From the NCBI RefSeq assembly GCF_902686445.1, contig NC_062217.1:171239598-171303597 (forward strand): DNA of 64,000 bases. Direction: 5' to 3'. Shown here in pieces: positions 36,480 through 46,045 of the stretch; within the stretch, counting starts at the first letter, position 1; every line of letters begins with the position of its first letter. Under the pieces are notes generated by a model that worked only from the letters and a program-made list of their open reading frames with translations, did not search any database and was not told where the DNA came from. Source of the DNA: Sciurus carolinensis. Its lineage: Eukaryota; Chordata; Mammalia; Rodentia; Sciuridae. The translations under genes were made by a program, and so were the position numbers.

Positions 36480-38160
36480 CCAGAAGAAATCAAAACCATT
36501 TGCAGTCTCTAATTTTAAAAATTACTAGGCACACCAAAAGAACAAACCTCATGACTAAAAACCAAGAGAAAAAAGTGAAATAACACCAATCTGGGTACAG
36601 GATCCAGGTAGTAAAATACGTTGACAAAATTGATAGAATAACTATGATTAAAAAGTTATTATAATAAAAAATGGATAATGAACATGATAATGTAGATAAC
36701 TTTAATATAGAACTATTGCCTACAATAAAATTAAATGAATGAACAGTATTTGAAATTGGGAACTCATTAGTTGAACTTAGCAGATTTAACATTGCAGAAT
36801 ACAAGATTGTTGAACTGCACTGAAAGATATTTCAATAGAGCATATTCAAACTGAGACATGGAAAGAAAAAAAATGGAAAAGAGTATAAAGGAACATTTAA
36901 ATATTGGGACATGGTTAAAATGTCTACTACTTCTTAAGAACAGGAGAAATAATGGGAGAGGGCAATATTTGAAGACATAATGCCAGAGAATATTCTAAAA
37001 TTGATGAAAGACACTAAGACACATATGTAAGATGTTCTGCATAAATATTGACGAAGCCATATCAAGATATATCACCATAACACTAATGAAAATCAAAGAC
37101 AGAAAATCATACAACTAGTTGAGAACAGGAAACAAATTTCCTTCAGAAGACCAACAAAACACCTCATAGCTGACCTGTCAAGAGATGCTTGATACCAATA
37201 GAAAAACAAATTAAAATTTTTGCATGGAAATACTGCCAGCCTGAAATTTTAAACTCTGGAAAACATTTTCAAAGATAAAGGGAAAATAAAGACTGTTTCA
37301 GAAAAATAAAACTTGTGAAAATTAGTTGCAAAACCTCACTCAAAGAAATACTTAAAGGGCTAGGCATGGTGGTACACACCTCTGATCCCAGAAGCTTGGC
37401 ATCCTGAGACAGGAGGATCACAAGTTCTAAGCCAGCTTCAGCAACGTAGTCAAAAATAAGAAAGGGCTGTGGCTGTAGCTCAGAGGTGAAGCATCCCTCG
37501 GTTAAATTCCTAGTACCAAACAAACTGAAAAGATTTCTTTGAGCCAAACAGGGGGAAAAAAAAAAAAAGGCAAAGAAAAATGAGGACAAATCGGAAATGT
37601 AAAACTACAGGTAAATATTTTTTAAAGTTGATTGGAAATGAACTGCACAAAACAATTATAATAATGGGATTTTAAATATATGTAAAATAAAAAATAAAAA
37701 TATATCTAGTCTGTATGGCAGTGTTAAGGCAAGAGATGCAGAGGTAAATGAAGTTAGAATATTCCAACGCTACTGAAGAAATTATAAAGTGTTTGTTTTA
37801 GACTACAATTAAACAATATTCATTCTTTGTTCTCTAAAACCATAAAAATTAACAAAAGAATATATAATTACCAAGTTAAGAGAGGAAAAATATAAAAACT
37901 TTTATTAACCCAAAAGAAGAGAAATGAATAATAAACAGGTTATGATAACATAAACATAAAATGAAGATATAAACCCAAATATATTCCTAATTAAACTAAT
38001 GTAAATGAATAAGGTATTTCAATTAAAAGACCCAAATTGTCAGACTTAATTTTTAAAAATAACTTTATGCTGTTCACACAATTCAGACACAAAATATAAA
38101 CACACTGGAAGGTTGAAAAAATGTTAGGAAAAGCCATGTGAACAATAACTTAGAAGAAAG
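36480..38160 (+). mobile_element. HAL1 (half-L1) element, interrupted by a SINE
   Basis: AT-rich sequence in the order of HAL1: 'attactaggcacaccaaaag', 'gaagacataatgccagag', 'gagaacaggaaacaaatttcc', 'ctgacctgtcaagag', 'ccagcctgaaattttaaac', 'gaaaataaagactgtttcag' and 'actcaaagaaatacttaaag', then a 3' tail region. HAL1 has an ORF1 but no reverse transcriptase; here the frame is destroyed. A SINE sits at 37357-37520. Confidence 0.75.
37357..37522 (+). mobile_element. Composite SINE inside HAL1
   Basis: 7SL part ('gctaggcatggtggtacaca', 'gagacaggaggatcacaag') followed by the ID-like tail ('gggctgtggctgtagctcag', 'cctagtacc'). HAL1 sequence lies on both sides, so the SINE is the younger element. 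Confidence 0.9.
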
Positions 38161-38164
38161 ATGG

Positions 38165-38318
38165 TGCTAGTATCTGAGTGTTTGTGTCCCCCTCCAAAAC
38201 TCTTATGTTGAAACCCACCCCAAAAGTGGAAGTATTAAGAGTGGGATCTTTGAAAGATGATAGGTTACAAGGGCTGCACTCTCATAAACGGGATTAGTGT
38301 CCTCATAAGAAAGTCCCA
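38165..38318 (+). mobile_element. MLT1-type LTR, left half
   Basis: It starts 'tgctagtatctgagtgtttg', then 'ccctccaaaactcttatgtt', 'agagtgggatctttgaaag' and 'gggattagtgtcctcataag', the first half of an MLT1 LTR. It stops where an L1 begins; the other half is at 40537-40778. Confidence 0.8.
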
Positions 38319-38569
38319 AGTTTATTCACAATATCCAAGGTAGGGAACCAACCAAGGTATCCATCAATGGATAAACAGATGAAGAAAATGTGATATATAT
38401 GCACAATGAAATATTATTCAGCCATGAAAAAGAGCAAAACACTGATTTATGGCAATATGGATGGAACTAAGACATTAAATGCAATAAATCAGACAACAAA
38501 AGACAAATACCACTGCTCACTCATGTGTGGAAGCTAAAAAATGTTTACTTCATAGAAATAAAGGGTAGA
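38319..38569 (+). mobile_element. L1 3' end, part left of the PANK3 copy
   Basis: It reads 'attcacaatatccaaggtag', 'catcaatggataaacaga', 'tattattcagccatgaaaa', 'ctcactcatgtgtggaagc', the ORF2 end and 3' UTR of an L1MA/MB-type element. It is cut at the retrocopy target site. Confidence 0.9.
38554..38569 (+). repeat. Target-site duplication, left copy
   Basis: The 16-bp sequence agaaataaagggtaga stands immediately before the PANK3 leader and is identical to the copy after the poly-A tail. Its sequence belongs to the L1 that was invaded. Confidence 0.95.
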
Positions 38570-38903
38570 GCTGAGTGGGCTATTTCTCAGTGCAGCGGCA
38601 GCGGCTCGGGGGACCGGGGCCTTTTGTTCGGAGCGGCTGCGCGGGGGGGCCAGGAGCGGCGAGGCCGGTGGCCTGGCGGCCTTCCCCAGAGCGCTCCCCG
38701 GTCAACCCTAGCAGGGGTGGGGGGCCGCCTCCTGGGCCGGGCGTTGCCCCAGGCACCAACGCCCCGCCCTAAGCCTGCCCTGCCCGGCCTGAGGGGAGGA
38801 ACCAGCAGGGCCTCTTGGCGCGGCCCTGCCAGCTCCGGAGTCCCCGAGTCCCCACAGCGCTTCCCCGTGCTCCGGACCCGAGGCTTCCCCTCAGGTCAAC
38901 GCC
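38570..38903 (+). promoter_or_regulatory. GC-rich PANK3 5' UTR carried by the retrocopy
   Basis: This stretch is strongly GC- and CpG-rich, with runs of GCGGC and GGGGC, and is flanked by AT-rich L1 sequence. It is the transcribed leader of the PANK3 mRNA, copied by retroposition. The parent CpG-island promoter probably overlaps it, so some promoter activity could have been carried along. That is inference; no TATA box or other core element is evident. Confidence 0.6.
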
Positions 38904-38963
38904 ATGAAGATCATGGTTTGGCATGGACATTGGGGGAACTCTAGTAAAGCTCTCGTATTTTGA
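38904..38963 (+). other. Ancestral start codon, now a short overlapping uORF
   Basis: The ATG AAG ATC at 38904 matches the PANK3 start (Met-Lys-Ile), but it lies 19 nt before the Met16 codon instead of 45 nt. A 26-nt deletion is therefore inferred. Translation from here, or from the in-frame ATG at 38913, ends at TGA 38961-38963 after 19 residues and overlaps the main frame. A scanning ribosome would have to bypass both ATGs to use the start at 38923. Confidence 0.85.
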
Positions 38964-39990
38964 ACCTATTGATATCACAGCAGAGGAAGAGCAAGAGGAA
39001 GTTGAGAGCTTAAAAAGTATTCGGAAATATTTGACTTCTAATGTAGCATATGGATCCACTGGCATTCGGGATGTACACCTTGAACTTAAGGATTTAACAC
39101 TTTTTGGCCGAAGAGGGAACTTGCACTTTATCAGATTTCCAACTCATGACCTGCCTACTTTTATCCAAATGGGAAGAGACAAAAACTTCTCAACATTACA
39201 AACGGTGCTGTGTGCTACGGGAGGTGGTGCTTACAAGTTTGAAAAAGATTTTCGCACAATTGGAAACCTCCACCTGCACAAACTGGATGAACTTGACTGC
39301 CTTGTAAAGGGCTTGCTGTATATAGATTCTGTCAGTTTCAATGGACAAGCAGAGTGCTATTATTTTGCTAATGCCTCAGAACCTGAGCGATGCCAAAAGA
39401 TGCCTTTTAACCTAGATGACCCCTATCCACTACTGGTGGTGAACATTGGTTCAGGAGTCAGTATCTTAGCAGTCCACTCCAAAGATAACTATAAACGAGT
39501 GACCAGGACAAGCCTTGGAGGGGGTACCTTTCTGGGTTTATGCAGTTTACTGACTGGCTGTGAAAGTTTTGAAGAGGTTCTTGAAATGGCATCCAAAGGT
39601 GACAGCACCCAAGCTGACAAATTGGTCCGTGATATTTATGGAGGCGATTATGAAAGATTTGGTCTGCCAGGTTGGACAGTAGCATCTAGTTTTGGCAATA
39701 TGATTTATAAAGAGAAGCAAGAATCTGTTAGTAAAGAAGATCTGGCAAGAGCTACTTTAGTTACTATCACCAATAATATTGGTTCTGTGGCACGAATGTG
39801 CACTGTTAATGAGAAAATAAACAGAGTTGTCTTTGTTGGGAACTTTTTACGTGTCAATACTCTATCAATGAAACTTCTGGCATATGCACTGGATTATTGG
39901 TCCAAAGGTCAACTGAAAGCATTGTTTCTAGAACATGAGGGATACTTTGGAGCAGTTGGTGCACTTCTTGGGCTGCCAAACTTCAGCTGA
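38923..39990 (+). CDS. PANK3: Pantothenate kinase 3-like protein, 355 aa, N-terminally shortened
   Basis: Type II pantothenate kinases phosphorylate pantothenate with ATP, the first and rate-limiting step of coenzyme A synthesis; PANK3 is cytosolic and acetyl-CoA inhibited. The frame matches PANK3 from Met16 to the C-terminal LPNFS; the parent has 370 residues. The phosphate-binding DIGGT motif is at residues 2-6. By parent numbering, E138 (catalytic base), S192, S195, R207 and R306 are all retained. Against my recollection of human PANK3 it differs at Q90H, G210R, A234V, A267T, R281Q, I304V and A309T; some may be species differences. Start choice: the ATG at 38923 has G at -3 and +4, and a TGA at 38905-38907 closes the frame upstream. 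The missing 15 residues include part of the first beta strand before DIGGT. G210R lies in the GTSLGGG loop after R207, so activity is doubtful. No operon or promoter evidence exists. Confidence 0.85.
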   Translation: MDIGGTLVKLSYFEPIDITAEEEQEEVESLKSIRKYLTSNVAYGSTGIRDVHLELKDLTLFGRRGNLHFIRFPTHDLPTFIQMGRDKNFSTLQTVLCATGGGAYKFEKDFRTIGNLHLHKLDELDCLVKGLLYIDSVSFNGQAECYYFANASEPERCQKMPFNLDDPYPLLVVNIGSGVSILAVHSKDNYKRVTRTSLGGGTFLGLCSLLTGCESFEEVLEMASKGDSTQADKLVRDIYGGDYERFGLPGWTVASSFGNMIYKEKQESVSKEDLARATLVTITNNIGSVARMCTVNEKINRVVFVGNFLRVNTLSMKLLAYALDYWSKGQLKALFLEHEGYFGAVGALLGLPNFS

Positions 39991-40146
39991 AGCATCAGAG
40001 GTTACTCTGCTAATGAATGTCATCCTAGAGGAACTAAAACCAGAGGCGTTTTAACTGCATTGTTTGTCCTTGGAAACCAAAGGATAAAAGAATTTCACTA
40101 TTCCTGTTAATTTTGAATGTCAGAATGGAAAACTCATGAATGCCAT

Positions 40147-40189
40147 ATTAAAAGAGAGAACTCTGTAACATGAAAAAAAAAAAAAAAAA
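40147..40189 (+). terminator. ATTAAA polyadenylation signal and retrocopy poly-A tail
   Basis: ATTAAA at 40147-40152 is followed about 20 nt later by an uninterrupted run of 17 A (40173-40189). The source transcript therefore used a proximal, non-canonical poly-A signal, giving a 3' UTR of only about 180 nt. Confidence 0.85.
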
Positions 40190-40204
40190 GAAATAAAGGG
40201 TAGA
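40189..40204 (+). repeat. Target-site duplication, right copy
   Basis: Identical to 38554-38569 over 16 bp and directly abutting the poly-A tail, as L1 target-primed reverse transcription produces. The following bases continue the interrupted L1. Confidence 0.95.
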
Positions 40205-40536
40205 ATAGCAGTCACTAGAGGCCAGGAATAGGAGGGGGAAAGCATACAGAGAGGATATATAGTAAGTACCAAAACACAATTAGACAGGAAGAATGAGTTC
40301 TTATGTTCTATAGCACAACAGAATAACTATAGTTAACAATAATGTATTTTATACTTTATAAAGAAATGGAAGAGAGGAGTTTGAAAGTTACCAACACAAG
40401 GAAATAATAAATGTTGAAGGAGACAGAAATGCTAATTTCCATAATTTGATAATAACACATGTATTCACGTATCAAACTATCATACTGCACCCCATAAATA
40501 TGTGCAATCAATTAATCAATAAATCAATAAATAAAA
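40205..40536 (+). mobile_element. L1 3' UTR, part right of the PANK3 copy
   Basis: It continues the same L1 with 'atagcagtcactagaggcca', 'gttctatagcacaac', 'aactatagttaacaataatg' and 'actgcaccccataaatatg', ending in an AATC/AATA-rich tail (40505-40535). The two parts join exactly once the retrocopy and one target duplication are removed. Confidence 0.92.
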
Positions 40537-40778
40537 GAGATGCCCTGTAACTTGACAGCCCCTTCTATCATGTGAAGAAATAGCTGGAAGACACAATCTT
40601 TGAAGCTGAGACCAAGCCCTCACCAGACACCAGACCTGCTGATCTTAGACTTCCCAGACAGTAAACTAAGAAAGCACCATCACATCTCAACCTTCAGAAC
40701 TGTAAGCAATAAGTTTCTGTTGTTGATAAATTCTCTAGTCTAAAGCATTTGTCATAGCAGGCCAAATGGACTAGGACA
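40537..40778 (+). mobile_element. MLT1-type LTR, right half
   Basis: It reads 'tatcatgtgaagaaatagc', 'ccaagccctcaccagacacc', 'gatcttagacttcccagac', 'cttcagaactgtaagcaata' and ends 'aatggactaggaca', the second half of MLT1. Together with 38165-38318 it makes one LTR split by the L1. Confidence 0.85.
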
Positions 40779-40784
40779 GCTGTA

Positions 40785-42160
40785 GTCACACTAATATCAG
40801 AGCATAATTTCAGGCATGAGGCCTACAGATAAAGAGGAACATTTCATATTGATACAACAATGTCACAAGTCTAAACATATATGCACTCAATTACTAATGA
40901 TAGTTTTTAAAAATTAAAATAATTTTAAATTGATCTTTTAAATTATTTTAATTTTTTAAAAACTGTAATGGATGCATTCATTACATAGTACATGAAATAT
41001 ATCTCAATAAGCTGTTTTCAAAGTTCAAAAATCACTTATTAAAAAAAACTATTAGCAAACTTATAAGGAGGGTACCTTCTTTGTCCTATAGAGATTCACA
41101 GCAAAAATCACAACCAACATCATATTCAATGGTGAATTATTAGAATTTTTTCCTTGAGATTGGAAACAAGATAAATATGTTCACTGTTGCTACTTCATTA
41201 ACTTTGGAACAGAGTTTCTGGCTGGTGAAATAAGGCAAAACAAGGAACAAAAGGCACAAGGGTTGGAAATGAATTGACTGCATGTGGAGAATAACCAAAT
41301 TAATTCACAGGTAAATGACTAAGATTAATGAGTGCACTTAGCAGGGTTGCTAGATATAAGTTAAATATACAAAAAAAAATTTCCATATATGAGAAATGTA
41401 GTAATAGAAAATGAAATTTAAGCAATTTCCATGGAAATAACTTCACAAAACTCCAAATGTGAGTAAATATTTTTTAAATGTGGAAAACCTCTAGAAATTT
41501 TAAAACCATACCAGGATATACTAAGAACTGAATTCTAATTTTATAAACTGAGAGGCCCAATATGGTAAACAAACCAGCTCTCCCAAACTGACATATATTT
41601 AAGGTGGTCTCAATCAAAAGTCTATCATTTTTGTGAACACTAAGAAACTGAATCTAGAATTTAGATGTGCAAAGGATAAAGGACAAGCAGAGAAAATCCT
41701 AAAGAACGACAGAGGGAAGGGGGTCCACATTCACAAAAACTGAGCTGTATCCCACAGTGACGTCAGTAAGAGAGTGTTGACACAAAGGCAGCCAAGAGAC
41801 CAGTGGGAAGGAAGAGGCAGAACCAGTCCTTCCTGGCTCGAGGCACCAACACAGCTCTGGGAAAGGAAAGGAAGCGATTTTCAGTAAATGGCACAGGGCC
41901 AACTGGGTGTGCATGCACATTAAAATTCAGAACTTCTCCTAAGTCAGTAGACAACACTAAAAAATAAGACAAGCTACAGAGTGGGCAAGGATATGTGTTT
42001 AAGGCAACAGCCTGATTTGTCCAAGAACTCATTTCCAGAATATATCAAGAATATCTACAAGTCAGTAAGAAAAAGACTGTCTAATTTAAAAATAGGCAAA
42101 TCACAAAAAAAGAATATCCAAATAGCTAAGAAGATATGGCAAAGGAACTCTGCTTCCCTA
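40785..42160 (+). mobile_element. L1 ORF2 fragment, left part
   Basis: The order 'gataaagaggaacatttcat', 'caacatcatattcaatgg', 'aaatggcacagggcc'-type text and 'ccagaatatatcaagaatat' to 'aagaagatatggcaaagg' is that of degraded L1 ORF2, with internal deletions. No frame survives. Confidence 0.7.
40902..40964. repeat. AT-rich inverted repeat (hairpin potential)
   Basis: Arms of about 29 nt at 40902-40930 and 40936-40964 are near-perfect reverse complements, with a spacer of about 5 nt (tgatc). Both arms are almost pure A/T. Confidence 0.75.
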
Positions 42161-42361
42161 GTTATGGTCTAGCCGTGAGGTGCCCCCCAAAAACTCATGT
42201 GTGAGCAATACAAGGTTTAGCAGTAAAACAATTGGGTTGTGAGAGTCTTAACGTAGTCAGTGTGTATTTCCTGATAGGGTTAAGTGGGTGGTAACTGTAG
42301 GCAGACAGGGTGGGTCCCTGGGGGGTGGGCCTTGGGTCTTCTGTTTGTCAATGGTGAGGAG

Positions 42362-42396
<35 letters not shown>

Positions 42397-42627
42397 CTCG
42401 CTCTCGCTCTCTTTCTCTCTCTTCACCCCTCCACCTAGTACAATGTGAGCTGCGTTTCTCCAACACACTCTTCCTCCATGATGTTCCGCCTCATCTGTGC
42501 CCAGAGCAATGGAGCCCTTTGAACTGAGACCTTTGAAACCATGAGCCCCAAATAAACCCTTCCTCCTCTAATTGTTCTTGTCAGGTCTTTTGGTCACAGT
42601 GGCAAAAAAACCTGACTAAAACCCTAG
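42161..42627 (+). mobile_element. MSTA/MLT1A-like solo LTR inserted in L1
   Basis: It starts 'ttatggtctagccgtgaggt gcccccc', with 'actcatgtgtgagcaataca', 'ggagccctttgaactgagac', 'gagccccaaataaaccctt' (poly-A signal near 42550) and 'cctgactaaaacc' at the end. The 5-bp target duplication cctag lies at 42157-42161 and 42623-42627. Removing it rejoins L1 ORF2 as 'cttccctagtcatttggg'. Confidence 0.85.
42364..42424 (+). repeat. (CT)n/(CTCG) microsatellite within the LTR
   Basis: An uninterrupted (TC)n run is followed by gctctc repeats and more CT. The microsatellite expanded from a pyrimidine-rich part of the LTR. Open frames here code only Ser-Leu or Arg-Glu runs. Confidence 0.95.
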
Positions 42628-42892
42628 TCATTTGGGAACCACACTAGCATACCAATACACCATCACTGAAATGCTTAAAACGAACAGGTCGAGGTCAGAG
42701 ACGTGGACAACCACATCCAGCAACTGGACACTCACACAGGGCACCTGGGACTGTAAACCATTACCACCAATTTGGAAAACTGACCAAATCTCCCAAAGAT
42801 AAATAAAAACAATAGGTTTATTATATGATCACAATTTCATTGCAAATTAAATATCCAAAATAGACACCTACATACTTTCAGCAAACCCTAGT
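42628..42892 (+). mobile_element. L1 ORF2 fragment, right part
   Basis: It continues the L1 with 'accacactagcataccaata', 'gacaaccacatccagcaactgg' and 'gactgtaaaccattaccacc', the ORF2 C-terminal region, before changing to a CpG-rich element. Confidence 0.65.
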
Positions 42893-43105
42893 ACACTCAT
42901 GCGTCCCCTAACGGCAGGGACGCGTCTGAGACACGTGCCGTTGGTGATGTTGCCATTGTGGGCACCTCATGAAGAGTGCCCGCACAACCAAGATGGCTCT
43001 GACATCACCAGGCCCACGACCTTCCAGGACGCGGCCACCGTGCAGCCTGTCCTGACCACGACCGTTGCGGTACGCAGGGCTGTGCTAGGTTACCCAAGGC
43101 TGCGC
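42893..43105 (+). mobile_element. CpG-rich old interspersed repeat, family uncertain
   Basis: The phrases 'cgtcccctaacggcaggga', 'gcgtctgagacacgtgccgt' and 'cattgtgggcacctcatgaa gagtg' match a medium-copy mammalian repeat I remember with 'taacgacggggatacgttctgaga'. I cannot name it safely. No frame is supported. Confidence 0.45.
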
Positions 43106-43274
43106 TTTTCATGGCGGTCCCAAGGGGAAAACGGTCCAGAGGTCAGGCGACAGCAGAGCAGATCAATCAGCTGTGACACATATGATATGATGTCACCACA
43201 TCAAAATGAGTGAATCAACATCAAGGAATCTTGCAAGATGATTTCTTGGGTTAAAGAAATAAGAAACAAAAATA

Positions 43275-43700
43275 CCACTCCAGTGTTTTCAAATGTGCCC
43301 ACACAATTCTTGGGCTCTCCCTTGAAAAAGTAGGACCCAATTCCTCTCCCCTGGATGGTGGGCTGGACTCCAAACAAGAGGAAACCTTTCACTTTCTCGC
43401 TCTGTGCAGAAGAGAGCCACCATGTCATAACCGAGCCCGGGCCACAGCACCAACATGAGGCCCTGCAAGGAGAGAAGCCACACAGGGGCCCTGAGGGGCC
43501 AGACGCCCACGAGGCCTTCCAACCGACAGAAGGCACCCGGGTGATTGGCCCAAACAGGCCAGAGAGCGCAGACCACCAGCAGAGACCTGCCCACACCCCT
43601 GGCCGCCATGTCACAAGGATGAACGAATCGTACTGGTGAGAAGCCACAGAGTTTGCGGTAGTTCGCTCTGCAGTCTTGGAGAACTAACACGGGCTTCATG
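43275..43700 (+). mobile_element. MLT1-type LTR, decayed
   Basis: The blocks 'cccctggatggtgggctgg', 'agagagccaccatgtcata', 'ggccgccatgtcacaaggatg' and the end 'gaagccacagagtttgcggta' plus 'agaactaacacg' follow an old MaLR LTR. Frames across it are chance. Confidence 0.5.
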
Positions 43701-46045
43701 GGGTGGCAGGGCCCTGGCCATCTTCCAGTTCTTAACCTGGCAAGATCGTCTCCTGAAACGCGTGGAGCTTCTATGCACTTAGACAATTTTCTGCACATTA
43801 AACTTCAATTTTAAAAAACTACCCCCAGAACTTTTTCTCAATCTACTTATTTACCTATTTACATACCCATTCATTCATTCATTCCCCTAGCACACAGGTG
43901 TTCAGAGGACTATGGGAACACCTGTGAAGGAGGAATATTTGAGAACAGAACAGTGGGTAGGAAGAGGCTTTGGGAAAGGCCTACATGAAGAGGAAGTGAC
44001 CAGCTGTCCCAGTTTGCCCGGGACTGTCCTGAGTCTAGCACTGGGCAGCCTCTCGGTCTGGAGGTGAGGCAGAGGCTGGGCATGGGAAGGATGTCGGTCG
44101 TATCCCAGCAACTGTGGACCCAGGTGGACAAGGGATGGGATTATTTCTGCCTTTAAAGAATTAATGTGGACCAGAGCTTAGTCAATTTGATTAATTATCT
44201 GGGGACTTGATCCTCCCCCATTGTCCCCTAAGTTGACGTAACTGACTGACCTCTCCAGCCACAACTGCAGCCTACAACCTCAGTGATCAGGAGGCTGTCC
44301 TGCTGCCGTCAGTCCAACACTCATCTGCCTGTGGACGCTTGCACCTGGCCTCCTGTGAGCCCTTCCAGCTGGCTCCTGACCAGCAGAGCCTCTGGCAGAT
44401 GACGGAGGCAGCGCAGCTGAGGCTCTCTGGGCGATTCCAGCGGATGACTGGAGACACAGCTGACTCTGGCCTGTCCTGAAGGGAGGCAGAGTCTCCACCA
44501 GGGCAGCCGCAGTCACAAGGGTCTTGAAGAGGAGATGCTCATTCAGCTTGGAGGCTGGTAAGGGCGGTTTGCATAAAGGGGACAAAGCTACAGAGCGCGT
44601 GTGGTGCTGTCAGTAGATTCGGCTACACAGCGGGTACGGGGAGTGCAAAAGCAGAGGGGTGATGGGTCATCAGCAGGGACACCCAGACCAGATCCTCAGC
44701 ACCCAGCAGGTTTTCGAGGAGCGCTAGAGACCACGTGAGGAGGCTCTGCGGCAGCCCACACTCCCTCCTGGACACACAAAAGCTTCTGTCAGTCTCACAA
44801 GTTATGCAGACCTCTGTGATCAGGCCTGCGGGTCCCAGCCAAGTCCCTTGTGGAAGGTCGTGGTTCCCGGAAAGGGGAGCCAGGCCTTTCACATCCTGGA
44901 ACTCCAGTCAGCACCGGGCACATGCTGGGCGGGTGGAACACCAGGAATGCCAGGCCTGCCGGTCATTTGACCCTGAGGCACTGATTCCAGCTTCCATAGG
45001 TCCAGCGGAGTCCAGCTGTTTTCCTCAGGGAAATACGAAGGCATAACTTGTAGGCTAGGTGAGCTCGACAGGTAAGAGACTGTGGCCCAAAGAACTCACC
45101 TGAGCTTTAAAATGCTTAGTGCCTCTGTACCTGGTGAGCCAGTTCACCTCTAGGAAACGCGGCACTCTCTCACCTGGGGAGTCGGGGCCTCCGTTGGTTG
45201 GGTGACGCAGTCAGAGCCCTCTCCAGAGTTCAGGGAGGATGGAGGGAAGCTGGTTTCTTGGCACAAGAGCACTCTACGAGAAGACCTCTGTGCGCTCTGA
45301 CAGGCCGTCTGAGCGGTTAGGAAGGATGCCACCTGGCCACACTTTAACCCTGAGGTCTCCGAGGCACCGGTACCAACAGCTGAGGGAGCGGTGGGGTCCA
45401 CAAAGAGCATTTGTCTCTAAGTGCTGGAGACGCTCGGGGGCCCTCAGTACTGTCTGAAGTTGTTGGTCGCGTTTTCAGATGTTCTATGACAGGTCTGGGG
45501 ATGTCCAGGAATGTGCTGTGCTTCAGGCCACCTTCGAAAGGTGAAGGAGCGAGAGCAGAAACGTGCTCCGGTTCTGAAGTGACTGTCTCTCAGGCTGCAA
45601 CACTTCCCCCCAGGAGCCGAGAAATCCCACAGTGCTGCTACCAGCATTAAAATCAAAACGGTGGTCACCCTTACCAGAAACCATGATAATATACACCGAG
45701 GGAAAGTCCCCTGAGTTCCCCTCTGGCTCTTTTTGATCCCAGGTACAATCACTGCTAACTATTGCTATGTCTCTTTTTCTTAAGCATTTACAAGCATCTA
45801 ACTCTGCACGTAGAAATGTATAGGGTTTTTATTGCCTAAATATTATGTCTGTGTCTACGACTTTCTTTTTCTTTTTAACCTTTTCTTTTTTCTCTTTTTC
45901 CTGGAAGAACTTCCCAGGTCAGCATGCACAGGGTAAAGTATCAAGAACAACCATTGCTTAGTAGAAGGCTACCTCGATTATGGTTTTAAAAGGCAAGGTC
46001 AAAATGACCTCCGAAGGGTCCCCAGAGTTAAGTAACAGCGTGGCC
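43701..46045. other. No gene seen
   Basis: Mostly unique. A short (ATTC)n lies at 43868-43885 and a pyrimidine-rich low-complexity run at 45858-45904. No domain-bearing frame. Confidence 0.5.

Larger units (their letters stand above)
38570..40188 (+). pseudogene. PANK3: Processed retrocopy of pantothenate kinase 3 mRNA
   Basis: This is a complete retroposed mRNA. Positions 38570-38903 are a GC-rich 5' UTR, 38923-39990 the open frame, and 39991-40172 a 3' UTR with ATTAAA at 40147-40152 followed by about 17 A. Perfect 16-bp direct repeats (agaaataaagggtaga) flank it at 38554-38569 and 40189-40204. The last tail A may be shared with the repeat. No intron is present. In mammals the parent PANK3 has several introns, one of which carries miR-103; that hairpin is absent here, as expected for a spliced template. 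Removing the insert and one repeat restores a continuous L1 3'-end sequence, so the copy landed in an old L1. The clean tail and undecayed duplication indicate a fairly recent event. The ancestral start codon at 38904 is out of frame because of a small deletion. Confidence 0.95.

Noticed and set aside
38525..38944. 139-codon frame spanning the L1/retrocopy junction
   Set aside because: It is in a different phase from the PANK3 frame and reads through the GC-rich 5' UTR, so it is a by-product of composition.
42257..42527. Frames encoding Arg-Glu or Ser-Leu-Arg repeats
   Set aside because: They are translations of the CT microsatellite inside an LTR.
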